Positions 18,356 through 26,792 of a DNA stretch of 40,211 nucleotides are shown one piece after another. Position 1 is the stretch's first letter, and every line of letters starts with the position of its first letter. The stretch lies in contig JALFNZ010000062.1 in NCBI GenBank assembly GCA_022774085.1, positions 1-40,211 of the forward strand, read 5' to 3'. Under the pieces are notes generated by a model. That model worked only from the letters and a program-made list of their open reading frames with translations. It was not told the origin of the DNA and did no database searches. Made by a program: the position numbers and the translations under genes. This DNA is from Bacteroidales bacterium. Its GTDB lineage: Bacteria; Bacteroidota; Bacteroidia; Bacteroidales; UBA932.

Positions 18356-18380
18356 TGTCCCCTAAGAAATAACACATACC

Positions 18381-21300
18381 ATGTCATTTGTCCACCTGCA
18401 CGTACATACACAATATTCCATCCTCGACGGATTCTCATCAATTTCCAAACTCTTTGACAGGGCTGAAGAACTTGGAATGCCGGCCCTGGCTATCACCGAC
18501 CATGGAAACATGTATGGTATCAAGGAATTCATGAAATTCGCAGGCAAGCATCCGAACGTCAAGCCGATACTTGGTTGTGAGGTGTATGTGACAAGACACT
18601 ATGACCACAAACTCAAGGACAACAATCACAGAAAATACTACCACCTCATTCTTCTTGCTAAGAATTATGAAGGCTACAGGAACCTTATGAAGATTGTCTC
18701 AATCGGTCATATCGAAGGAAAATACTACGACAAGCCGAGAGTCAGCCACGAGGTGATAGAGAGGTACCACGAAAATCTGATCTGTCTGTCAGCCTGTATT
18801 GCCGGTGAGATTCCACGCGAAATCATAAGCGGTGACATGGAAGCTGCAAGAAGGGCCATCAAATGGCACAAGGACCTTTTCGGCGAGGATTATTACCTGG
18901 AAGTCCAGTGCCACAAGACTGAAGTTCCCGGACTGTCGCAGGAGGTCTATGAGAACCAGATGATAGCCAATAAAGGTATATTTCAACTGGCTGAGGAAAT
19001 GGGTGTCAAGGTTGTCGCCACCAATGACGTCCATTTCATCCTGAAAGAGGACGGGCCTGCGCATGACAGACTTATCTGTCTGAATACCAATGCTTATCTG
19101 ACTGATGAAAACAGGTTGAGGTATACTCAGCAGGAGTATCTCAAAAGTGAGGAAGAGATGTCTTCAATGTTCCCGGAGCATCCTGAAGTCATTACAAACT
19201 CTCTCGAGGTAGCTTCGAAGATTGAAAGTTACAAGATAGACAGGGGACATGTCCTTCCGAAATTCGATCTTCCGGAGGATTTCCTTGCTGACATCGACAA
19301 CCAGCTGGAAAAATACAAGGAAGTCATTGACGTGGGACGCTGCGACAAGGATGGGAACGACAGAGGGGAGGAATTCTGCAAGAGCGTGGCATATCTTTGC
19401 CACCTGACATATAAGGGTGCCCATATCCGCTATGGGGAGACATTCACACCAGAGCAGAGCGAACGCATAGATTTCGAGCTTAAAACCATATGCAGGATGG
19501 GCTTCCCGGACTACTTCCTCATTGTCCAGGACTATATCGCCGCTGCCCGTGCAATGGGTTCGATGGTGGGCCCGGGACGTGGTTCCGCAGCCGGTTCGGT
19601 GGTAGCATATTGTCTGTGGATTACCAATCTGGATCCTATCAAGTACCAGCTCCTGTTCGAGAGGTTCCTCAACCCCGACCGTATCAGCATGCCTGATATT
19701 GATGTGGATTTTGAGGATCTTGGTGCTGCGCACAAATATGTGGAAGACCATTATGGTCTGAACCATGTGTCAAGGGTGATAACCTTCGGTACCATGGCAG
19801 CAAAAAGCGCCATAAAGGATGTCGCCCGAATCAGCAACCTGAGCATTGATGAGTCCAACCGTCTGACCAAGATGGTGCCTGACCGCCTGACCGAGATGAA
19901 GGAGAAGGAATATCCTTTCAACCCTAAGCTGGATGAGCTCAAGAAGGGATTCAAGCAGGTGAGCAGGATGGTTGAGGTAGATGACCCAGACAATCCCGGA
20001 CAGACGAAGACGGTTGAGAAATTCTATCAGGTCGGGATGGAGGAGGTCGATGCAAAGATCAACCTGAAGAACTGCTACAGGCTTGTTCCTGAGTTTCAGG
20101 AGGAACTGAAAAACGGTACTGAACTCAACAAGGAAGTGCTCTTCTATGCGCAGAAACTTGAGGGAAGCATCCGTCAGGTCGGTGTGCATGCATGTGCGAC
20201 CATCATCGGCCGTGGAAACCTGATGGATTATATTCCAATCTGCCTTTCAGAAGACAAGGAGGCCGTCGATGAAAACGGAAAGAAAAAGGAATTCTGGACA
20301 TCGCAATATGACGGTCACTACATCGAGGATGTGGGCATGCTCAAGATGGACTTCCTTGGTCTGAACACCTTGACAATCATCCATACCTGCCTCAACCTCA
20401 TAAAGGAAAGGCACGGGATAGACATAGATATAGAGGCCATCCCTATCGATGACAAGCCGACATACGAACTGTACGGACGCGGAGACACCGTCAGCGTATT
20501 CCAGTTCGAGTCTCCGGGAATGATGAACTGGCTGCAGAAACTCCAGCCTGAAAGGTTCGAGGACCTGATTGCGATGAACGCGCTCTACAGGCCGGGTCCT
20601 ATGGACTACATCCCGTCCTTTGTTGCCCGCAAGCAGGGTGTCGAGAAAGTGGAATATGACCTTCCCGAAATGCAGGAATATCTCGAAGATACCTACGGAG
20701 TGACGGTCTATCAGGAGCAGGTCATGCTTTTGTCCCAGAAACTGGCCGGATTCACGAAGGGTGAGGCGGACAAGTTGAGAAAGGCGATGGGAAAGAAGCT
20801 CATCGATGTGCTGAACTCCCTGAAAGACAAGTTCATGGCCGGAGGAATGAAAAACGGTCATCCTGAAAAGGTTCTTGACAAGATATGGAAGGACTGGGAG
20901 AAATTTGCTCAATATGCATTCAATAAGTCGCATGCGACCTGCTATGCCTGGGTAAGTTATCAGACAGCATATCTGAAGTGTCATTATCCATCTGAATTCC
21001 AAGCCGCCAATCTCACGGCCAACCTCGGTAAGGCGGATGAGATAAAGAAGATAATGGCAGACTGCAAAAAGAACAGGATAAATGTCCTCAACCCTGATAT
21101 CAATGAGTCCGAATCATTCTTCAGTGTCAACAAAGACGGCGACATCCGTTTCGGACTGGGTGGAATCAAGGGATTTGGTGACAATATCGTCAAATCGATC
21201 ATCAATGAAAGGAAGGCTAACGGTCCGTTTGCCGACATCTATGACTTCGTTGAAAGGCTTACTGGTACCGTGAACAGAAAAGCTTTTGAAATCCTCCTCC

Positions 21301-22196
21301 ACTCAGGAGCATTCGACAGTTTCGGCATTTGCCGCAAACAATTCATGCTCCCGTGCAAGAGTGGCGACACCTTCCTTGAGACACTTCTCCGCTATGGCGA
21401 ACTCTACAAGAAGGACCAGATGAACGAGAGCATCTCACTCTTCGGAGAAGTAGAGGAGCTGAAACCGGAAAGACCGGAAATGCCGCCGATGGAGGGAGAT
21501 GAAGATATATTGGAAAAACTGATGTTCGAGAAGGAACTTGTGGGAATGTATTTGTCTTCTCATCCTCTGGACAGATATGAATTCGAACTGAAGACATTCA
21601 CGACATGTGAAGTCTCGCAGGTGAACGGACTTGTTGCTGATTGTGAGAAGAAAAAGAGCGGACAGAAGGTCAATATCGCCGGATTCATCACAGCTACCCA
21701 GACTATGACCACCAAGACGGGAAGGCCATGGTCCAAGACCATGATCGAGGACAAGGGAGGCAACTTCGAACTGGCTCTCTTCGGAAAGGACCATGAGAAT
21801 TTCATGAAATATCTCACACCTCACAATGCCATCTTCATTGAAGGAGAAATAGGAGAGAAATACTTCGTCAAGCCGGAAGAAAGAAAGGATAAAAAGGATA
21901 TTCCTTACGGATTCAAGGTGAAGAATATCATGCTTTTAGGCAATGTCACGGAAACTTTCATCAAGGGCTTTGCAATCACAGTCTCCACCAATATGCTGAA
22001 CGATGCATTCAGGTCGTCGCTGGTGAAACTGCTCAAGTCCAATAAAGGAAATGTCCCGCTGACAATGTTCCTATATGAACCTGAGAAGAAATGGAAGATT
22101 GAATTCTTTTCAAGAAAATATAAAGTGTCGGTAACGGCACCGTTCATTGAAGAACTTGAAAGAATGCATATACAATACAGTGTATCTAAGAAATAA
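18381..22196 (+). CDS. dnaE: DNA polymerase III subunit alpha
   Basis: PHP domain FVHLHVHTQYSILDG..ALAITDHGNMYG; GPGRGSAAGSVVAYCLWITNLDP; PDIDVDFED; YRPGPMDYIPSFVARK. Confidence 0.97.
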   Translation: MSFVHLHVHTQYSILDGFSSISKLFDRAEELGMPALAITDHGNMYGIKEFMKFAGKHPNVKPILGCEVYVTRHYDHKLKDNNHRKYYHLILLAKNYEGYRNLMKIVSIGHIEGKYYDKPRVSHEVIERYHENLICLSACIAGEIPREIISGDMEAARRAIKWHKDLFGEDYYLEVQCHKTEVPGLSQEVYENQMIANKGIFQLAEEMGVKVVATNDVHFILKEDGPAHDRLICLNTNAYLTDENRLRYTQQEYLKSEEEMSSMFPEHPEVITNSLEVASKIESYKIDRGHVLPKFDLPEDFLADIDNQLEKYKEVIDVGRCDKDGNDRGEEFCKSVAYLCHLTYKGAHIRYGETFTPEQSERIDFELKTICRMGFPDYFLIVQDYIAAARAMGSMVGPGRGSAAGSVVAYCLWITNLDPIKYQLLFERFLNPDRISMPDIDVDFEDLGAAHKYVEDHYGLNHVSRVITFGTMAAKSAIKDVARISNLSIDESNRLTKMVPDRLTEMKEKEYPFNPKLDELKKGFKQVSRMVEVDDPDNPGQTKTVEKFYQVGMEEVDAKINLKNCYRLVPEFQEELKNGTELNKEVLFYAQKLEGSIRQVGVHACATIIGRGNLMDYIPICLSEDKEAVDENGKKKEFWTSQYDGHYIEDVGMLKMDFLGLNTLTIIHTCLNLIKERHGIDIDIEAIPIDDKPTYELYGRGDTVSVFQFESPGMMNWLQKLQPERFEDLIAMNALYRPGPMDYIPSFVARKQGVEKVEYDLPEMQEYLEDTYGVTVYQEQVMLLSQKLAGFTKGEADKLRKAMGKKLIDVLNSLKDKFMAGGMKNGHPEKVLDKIWKDWEKFAQYAFNKSHATCYAWVSYQTAYLKCHYPSEFQAANLTANLGKADEIKKIMADCKKNRINVLNPDINESESFFSVNKDGDIRFGLGGIKGFGDNIVKSIINERKANGPFADIYDFVERLTGTVNRKAFEILLHSGAFDSFGICRKQFMLPCKSGDTFLETLLRYGELYKKDQMNESISLFGEVEELKPERPEMPPMEGDEDILEKLMFEKELVGMYLSSHPLDRYEFELKTFTTCEVSQVNGLVADCEKKKSGQKVNIAGFITATQTMTTKTGRPWSKTMIEDKGGNFELALFGKDHENFMKYLTPHNAIFIEGEIGEKYFVKPEERKDKKDIPYGFKVKNIMLLGNVTETFIKGFAITVSTNMLNDAFRSSLVKLLKSNKGNVPLTMFLYEPEKKWKIEFFSRKYKVSVTAPFIEELERMHIQYSVSKK

Positions 22197-22200
22197 GATT

Positions 22201-23205
22201 ATGGCAGAAGACACTTTTTCCGACCTCGGAAGAGTCGGAGCAATTGAAAAACTATACGAAGGTACCCGCTACAAACCTTTCGAGAGTTCATGGTTCGAGA
22301 CTGAAGGCAAGGCGTTTTCAGGCTCACATTCAAAACTATTCCTCGAAGGCATAGATTTCGACCTCACATATTTTCCACTGAAACACCTTGGTTACAAATG
22401 TGTTACAGCAGTCACAGGAGAATTGTATGCCGAATTTTCCCATCCGCGTACAATGGATATACGGTTGGGAGTGTCTTCAAAGCTGGACTTCAGACACGTC
22501 AAGGAACTATGGGAAGGAATGGTGGCGGCTGCCTCTGAGCACGGATACAAACAAGTCACTCTCGACCTGACCCCTTCACCAAATGGACTGGCAATAAGTG
22601 TAAGCTCGTCAGGAGAGACTTCCCTTCTGATGGCAAAAAGACGTCCTGCGGCAAAGAGCATGGACCTTATTTGCATTTCGGACAATCTCGGTGCCGCATA
22701 TCTTGGCTTCCAGATACTTGAAAAGGAAAAACAAGCCTTCATAAAAAGTGGAGAAACCCACCAGAAGGCAGATATGGAAAAATATAAGAATCTGGTCGGC
22801 GCATATCTCAAACCACAGATAAATCCGGGCATCATCAGCCAGATGGAAGACTCAGGAATAATACCGTCATTCGGATACCTGATCAACCGTGGCCTCGCGG
22901 ACACAGTACGCAGGCTCACCAGGGACAGCGGGTTCGGAGCCAAGATTTATGTGGACAAACTTCCATTTGCCGGGAAAACCTTCGAAACAGCGAAAGAACT
23001 CGGTACTGACCCTATGACAGCCGCCCTCAACGGAGGAGAAGATTACAGGCTGCTCTTCACCATCCCTATAGGATACCACGATAAATTCCGCCACGACTTC
23101 CAGACATTCGACATCATCGGACATCTCGCGAAGCCGGATGTAGGTGCCGTCATCGTCACCCCGGACGGTGTTGAACTGCCAATCAAGGCACAAGGATGGG
23201 TATAA
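22201..23205 (+). CDS. thiL: Thiamine-monophosphate kinase-like protein (AIR synthase-related/ThiL family)
   Basis: FDLTYFPLKHLGYKCVTAVTGELYAEFSHPRTMDIRLGVSS..DNLGAAYLGFQIL..GGEDYRLLFTIP. Confidence 0.75.
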   Translation: MAEDTFSDLGRVGAIEKLYEGTRYKPFESSWFETEGKAFSGSHSKLFLEGIDFDLTYFPLKHLGYKCVTAVTGELYAEFSHPRTMDIRLGVSSKLDFRHVKELWEGMVAAASEHGYKQVTLDLTPSPNGLAISVSSSGETSLLMAKRRPAAKSMDLICISDNLGAAYLGFQILEKEKQAFIKSGETHQKADMEKYKNLVGAYLKPQINPGIISQMEDSGIIPSFGYLINRGLADTVRRLTRDSGFGAKIYVDKLPFAGKTFETAKELGTDPMTAALNGGEDYRLLFTIPIGYHDKFRHDFQTFDIIGHLAKPDVGAVIVTPDGVELPIKAQGWV

Positions 23206-23214
23206 TTTACGATT

Positions 23215-23285
23215 TTTAGTGATTTTTTGTTGTTTATCATAAAATATTTTTATATTTGCGGTACTAACAATAAAAAATCACTAAA
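23215..23285. repeat. Inverted repeat flanking the promoter of the NfeD-like gene
   Basis: TTTAGTGATTTTTTGTTG (23215-23232) and CAATAAAAAATCACTAAA (23268-23285): 17/18 complementary. Confidence 0.7.
23227..23258 (+). promoter_or_regulatory. Bacteroidota-type promoter for NfeD-flotillin genes
   Basis: TTG (23227-23229), 21 nt spacer, TATATTTG (23251-23258). Confidence 0.55.
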
Positions 23286-23286
23286 G

Positions 23287-23880
23287 ATGACTGAATGGTG
23301 GACCTCACTTGACCTCTTCATGAAGATTCTTTGGAGCATTGCCATTGCAACCTCGCTGATCTTCATCATTGAAACAATCCTTACCTTCATAGGTATCGAT
23401 CATGAAATTGATGCTGATTTCGATACCAGCATGGACGGCGGTTTTGAATCTGAACCGTCAATGAACCTCTATACCTTCCGCAATCTGGTGAACTTCCTGC
23501 TGGGAATGAGCTGGACTGCCATTCTCCTTAAAGAAAAGATTGTTTCTACAGCATTGCTCATGGTCATAGCCGTCGCTGTCGGAGTGATGCTTGTTGCCGC
23601 CGTTATGTATATGTTCAAATGGTTGAGCAAAATGCAGCAGAGTGGAAATATTGACGTATATAAATGTGCAGTGGGATGTATCGGAAAAGTATATCTGACC
23701 ATCCCTGCACAAAGAAAAGGTGCAGGAAAAGTTCAGATAACAATCAATGAAGCCGTCAGGGAATATGATGCTCTGACCGATTCGGAAAACGAACTGAAGA
23801 CAGGTGCTTCAATCAAGGTTATTGAAGTGCTCGATTCTTCAACCCTGCTTGTAGAAGAAATGAATTCATTAATCATCTAA
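23287..23880 (+). CDS. NfeD-like membrane protein (TM helices plus OB-fold-like C-terminus)
   Basis: Hydrophobic helices then GKVYLTIPAQRKGAGKVQITINEAVREYDALTDSENELKTGASIKVIEVLDSSTLLVEE; directly upstream of a flotillin gene. Confidence 0.65.
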   Translation: MTEWWTSLDLFMKILWSIAIATSLIFIIETILTFIGIDHEIDADFDTSMDGGFESEPSMNLYTFRNLVNFLLGMSWTAILLKEKIVSTALLMVIAVAVGVMLVAAVMYMFKWLSKMQQSGNIDVYKCAVGCIGKVYLTIPAQRKGAGKVQITINEAVREYDALTDSENELKTGASIKVIEVLDSSTLLVEEMNSLII

Positions 23881-23892
23881 TAACCTATTGTC

Positions 23893-25323
23893 ATGCAGCC
23901 AATTTACATCATCGTAATTGCCGTATTCGTACTGGTGGTTACTCTTGCGGCCATTTTAAGACGCTACAAACGTTGTCCTTCTGACAAAATCCTTGTCATT
24001 TATGGTAAGACAGGAAAAAATAAAACAGGCGGTGTGTCCTCAGCAAGGTGTGTACACGGAGGTGCAGCCTTCATATGGCCTGTTTTCCAGAACTATGCAT
24101 TCCTTGACCTGAAGCCTATTTCCATCGAGTGCAACCTCACAAATGCCCTCAGCAAGCAGAATATCCGCGTTGACGTGCCTTGCCGGTTCACAGTGGGTAT
24201 TTCGACTGAGCCAGAGAACATGACCAACGCAGCTGAAAGGCTCCTTGGTCTGAGCATAGAAAACATTCAGAACATCGCTACTGATATCCTCTTCGGTCAG
24301 CTACGTCTGGTGATTGCTACCATGGACATCGAGGAAATCAACTCCGACAGGGACAAGTTCCTGGCAAATGTCAGCATGAATGTCGAGGCAGAGTTGAAGA
24401 AAATCGGTCTCAAACTTATCAACGTGAACGTAACAGACATCCGTGACGAGTCCGGCTATATCGAGGCTCTGGGTAAGGAAGCAGCAGCCAAGGCTATCAA
24501 TGATGCCAAGAAAAGCGTTGCAGAACAGAATCGTTTCGGTGAAATCGGAAAGGCAGAAGCAGACAGGGATAAGGATATCAGGATTGCCGAGACTCTCAGG
24601 GATACCCGTATATGCACCGCAGATGCCAATGCAAAGGCCGTGGAAGGCGAGAACAACTCCAAGATAGCCATCGCAGCATCCGACGCTAAAAGGCGCGAAA
24701 AAGAGGCTGAATCTGCCCGTATTGCGATTGCTGCGGAGAAGGTTCAGGCTGCAAAGGCCCTTGAGGAGGCCTACAAGTCTGAAAGGGATGCCGAAATCGC
24801 CCGTGCTGAAAGGGAAAAGGCAACTCAGCAGGCCAATGTAGTGGTTCCTGCACAGATTGAAAAAGAGAAGGCCATCATCGATGCTGAAGCCGAAGCTGAG
24901 AAAATCCGTAGGCTGGCAAAGGGTGAGGCTGACGCAATCTACGCGAAGATGGATGCACAAGCCCGCGGTATGCTGGAAATCCTCTCAAAACAGGCAGAGG
25001 GTTTCAATCAGCTCGTTTCAGCGGCTGCCGGAGATCCTCAGAAGGCCGTACTTATGCTCATTGCAGACAAACTGCCTGACCTTGTCAAGACTCAGGTTGA
25101 AGCTGTCAAAGGCATCAAGATTGACAAAGTTACAGTATGGGACGGAAACGTCACAAAAGACGGAAAAACTGCCACATCCAATTTCATCTCCGGTATGATG
25201 AAGTCTGTTCCCCCTCTTGAAGAACTCTTCAATATGGCAGGAATGAGCCTTCCTTCATATCTTAAAGGAACTGCGGCAGAAGACCAGACTCCTGAGGCAA
25301 CTGAAAGTGAAACCAATAAATAG
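23893..25323 (+). CDS. Flotillin family protein (SPFH domain)
   Basis: N-terminal TM, SPFH region (YKRCPSDKILVIYGKTGKNKTGGVSSARCVHGGAAFIWPVFQNYAFLDLKPISIE), then long Ala/Glu/Lys-rich coiled coil. Confidence 0.92.
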   Translation: MQPIYIIVIAVFVLVVTLAAILRRYKRCPSDKILVIYGKTGKNKTGGVSSARCVHGGAAFIWPVFQNYAFLDLKPISIECNLTNALSKQNIRVDVPCRFTVGISTEPENMTNAAERLLGLSIENIQNIATDILFGQLRLVIATMDIEEINSDRDKFLANVSMNVEAELKKIGLKLINVNVTDIRDESGYIEALGKEAAAKAINDAKKSVAEQNRFGEIGKAEADRDKDIRIAETLRDTRICTADANAKAVEGENNSKIAIAASDAKRREKEAESARIAIAAEKVQAAKALEEAYKSERDAEIARAEREKATQQANVVVPAQIEKEKAIIDAEAEAEKIRRLAKGEADAIYAKMDAQARGMLEILSKQAEGFNQLVSAAAGDPQKAVLMLIADKLPDLVKTQVEAVKGIKIDKVTVWDGNVTKDGKTATSNFISGMMKSVPPLEELFNMAGMSLPSYLKGTAAEDQTPEATESETNK

Positions 25324-25326
25324 CCC

Positions 25327-25536
25327 ATGCCTATAGTAGTAAACATAGATGTAATGCTTGCAAGGCGGAAAATGTCGTCAGGAGAGCTTGCCGAAAAGAT
25401 CGGAATTACAGCGACAAATCTGTCAATTCTGAAGACAGGAAAGGCCAAAGCCATTAGATTCAGTACATTGGAAGCACTGTGCAGGGCTCTTGAATGCCAA
25501 CCCGGAGACATCCTGGAGTACACATCGGGCGAATGA
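25327..25536 (+). CDS. Small XRE/YozG-type helix-turn-helix regulator
   Basis: VNIDVMLARRKMSSGELAEKIGITATNLSILKTGKAKAIRFSTLEALCRALECQPGDILEY. Confidence 0.92.
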   Translation: MPIVVNIDVMLARRKMSSGELAEKIGITATNLSILKTGKAKAIRFSTLEALCRALECQPGDILEYTSGE

Positions 25537-25623
25537 TATCTTCTGACCGACATACACGCTTGGCCACGAATGTTAATTCTTTCAAAATTTTAATAAATCC
25601 AGCATATTTTTCAAATATTTTAC

Positions 25624-25654
25624 TATATTTGAGCGATTATCGCTTGTGCACAAG
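25624..25654 (+). promoter_or_regulatory. -7 box with downstream palindromes ahead of the DUF4434-Gfo/Idh pair
   Basis: TATATTTG (25624-25631), then AGCGATTATCGCT and a perfect 12 bp palindrome CTTGTGCACAAG (25643-25654). Confidence 0.45.
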
Positions 25655-25698
25655 TGAAAAGCAGGATGTTGAAAGAAATTGTTAAAATATAATACATT

Positions 25699-26775
25699 AT
25701 GAACAGCAGACGTGACTTTTTAAAGGAAATGGCCATAGGTGGAGCAGCCTTGACACTCTCTCCTCTTCTTTCAGCTTGCGAAAGAGACAAACAGCAGATT
25801 GTAACCGGTTCCGACTCTCCGCTGATTGTCCCGAAAGCGAACGGACTTCAGATTACCGGAACATTCCTGGATGAGATTTCCCATGACATCCCGCATCAGA
25901 ACTGGGGAGAAAAGGAATGGGACCAGGATTTCCAGTACATGAAAGCAATTGGTATCGACACGGTGATAATGATACGTTCAGGATACCGCAAATTCGTGAC
26001 ATATCCTTCAAAATATCTGTTGAAGAAAGGATGTTACATGCCATCAGTCGATTTGCTCGATATGTTTCTCCGTCTTGCTGACAAATATGGAATGAAATTC
26101 TATTTCGGCCTTTATGATTCAGGAATATACTGGGACACAGGCGATATGAGATGGGAAGTGGAAGACAATAAATATGTGATTGATGAAGTCTGGGAGAACT
26201 ATGGTTCAAAGCACAAAAGTTTCGGAGGATGGTATATCAGCGGAGAAATCAGCCGTGCCACCAAGGGAGCCATAGGAGCATTCCACACAATGGGCAAGCA
26301 ATGCAAGGATGTCTCAGGAGGACTGCCAACATTCATCTCACCATGGATTGACGGAAAGAAAGCCATAATGGGCACCAGCAAGAAAGTCAATGACAATGCG
26401 GTGACAGTGGACCAGCATGAGAAAGAGTGGAACGAAATATTCGACGGCATTCACGATGTTGTGGACGCTTGCGCTTTCCAGGACGGACACATTGACTATG
26501 ATGAACTAGATGCATTTTTCACAGTCAACAAGAAGCTTGCGGATAGATACGGAATGCAGTGTTGGACCAATGCAGAATCATTTGACCGCGATATGCCTAT
26601 CAATTTCCTTCCAATCAAGTTCGACAAACTGCGCATGAAACTCGAAGCCGCCAAGAGGGCTGGCTATGACAAGGCAATCACCTTCGAATTCTCACATTTC
26701 ATGAGCCCTCAGTCTGCATACCTTCAGGCAGGACACCTGTATGACAGGTACAAAGAGTATTTTGGAATGAAGTAA
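25699..26775 (+). CDS. DUF4434-like (TIM-barrel glycosidase-like) Tat lipoprotein
   Basis: MNSRRDFLKEMAIGGAALTLSPLLSACERD (twin Arg plus lipobox), ITGTFLDEISHDIPHQNWGEKEWDQDFQYMKAIGIDTVIMIRSGYRKFVTYPS..YFGLYDSGIYW. Confidence 0.75.
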   Translation: MNSRRDFLKEMAIGGAALTLSPLLSACERDKQQIVTGSDSPLIVPKANGLQITGTFLDEISHDIPHQNWGEKEWDQDFQYMKAIGIDTVIMIRSGYRKFVTYPSKYLLKKGCYMPSVDLLDMFLRLADKYGMKFYFGLYDSGIYWDTGDMRWEVEDNKYVIDEVWENYGSKHKSFGGWYISGEISRATKGAIGAFHTMGKQCKDVSGGLPTFISPWIDGKKAIMGTSKKVNDNAVTVDQHEKEWNEIFDGIHDVVDACAFQDGHIDYDELDAFFTVNKKLADRYGMQCWTNAESFDRDMPINFLPIKFDKLRMKLEAAKRAGYDKAITFEFSHFMSPQSAYLQAGHLYDRYKEYFGMK

Positions 26776-26792
26776 TAGATTATACATAGAAT

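Noticed and set aside
20247-21002. 251 aa minus-strand ORF inside dnaE
   Set aside because: Antisense shadow of a highly conserved gene with no recognisable domain.
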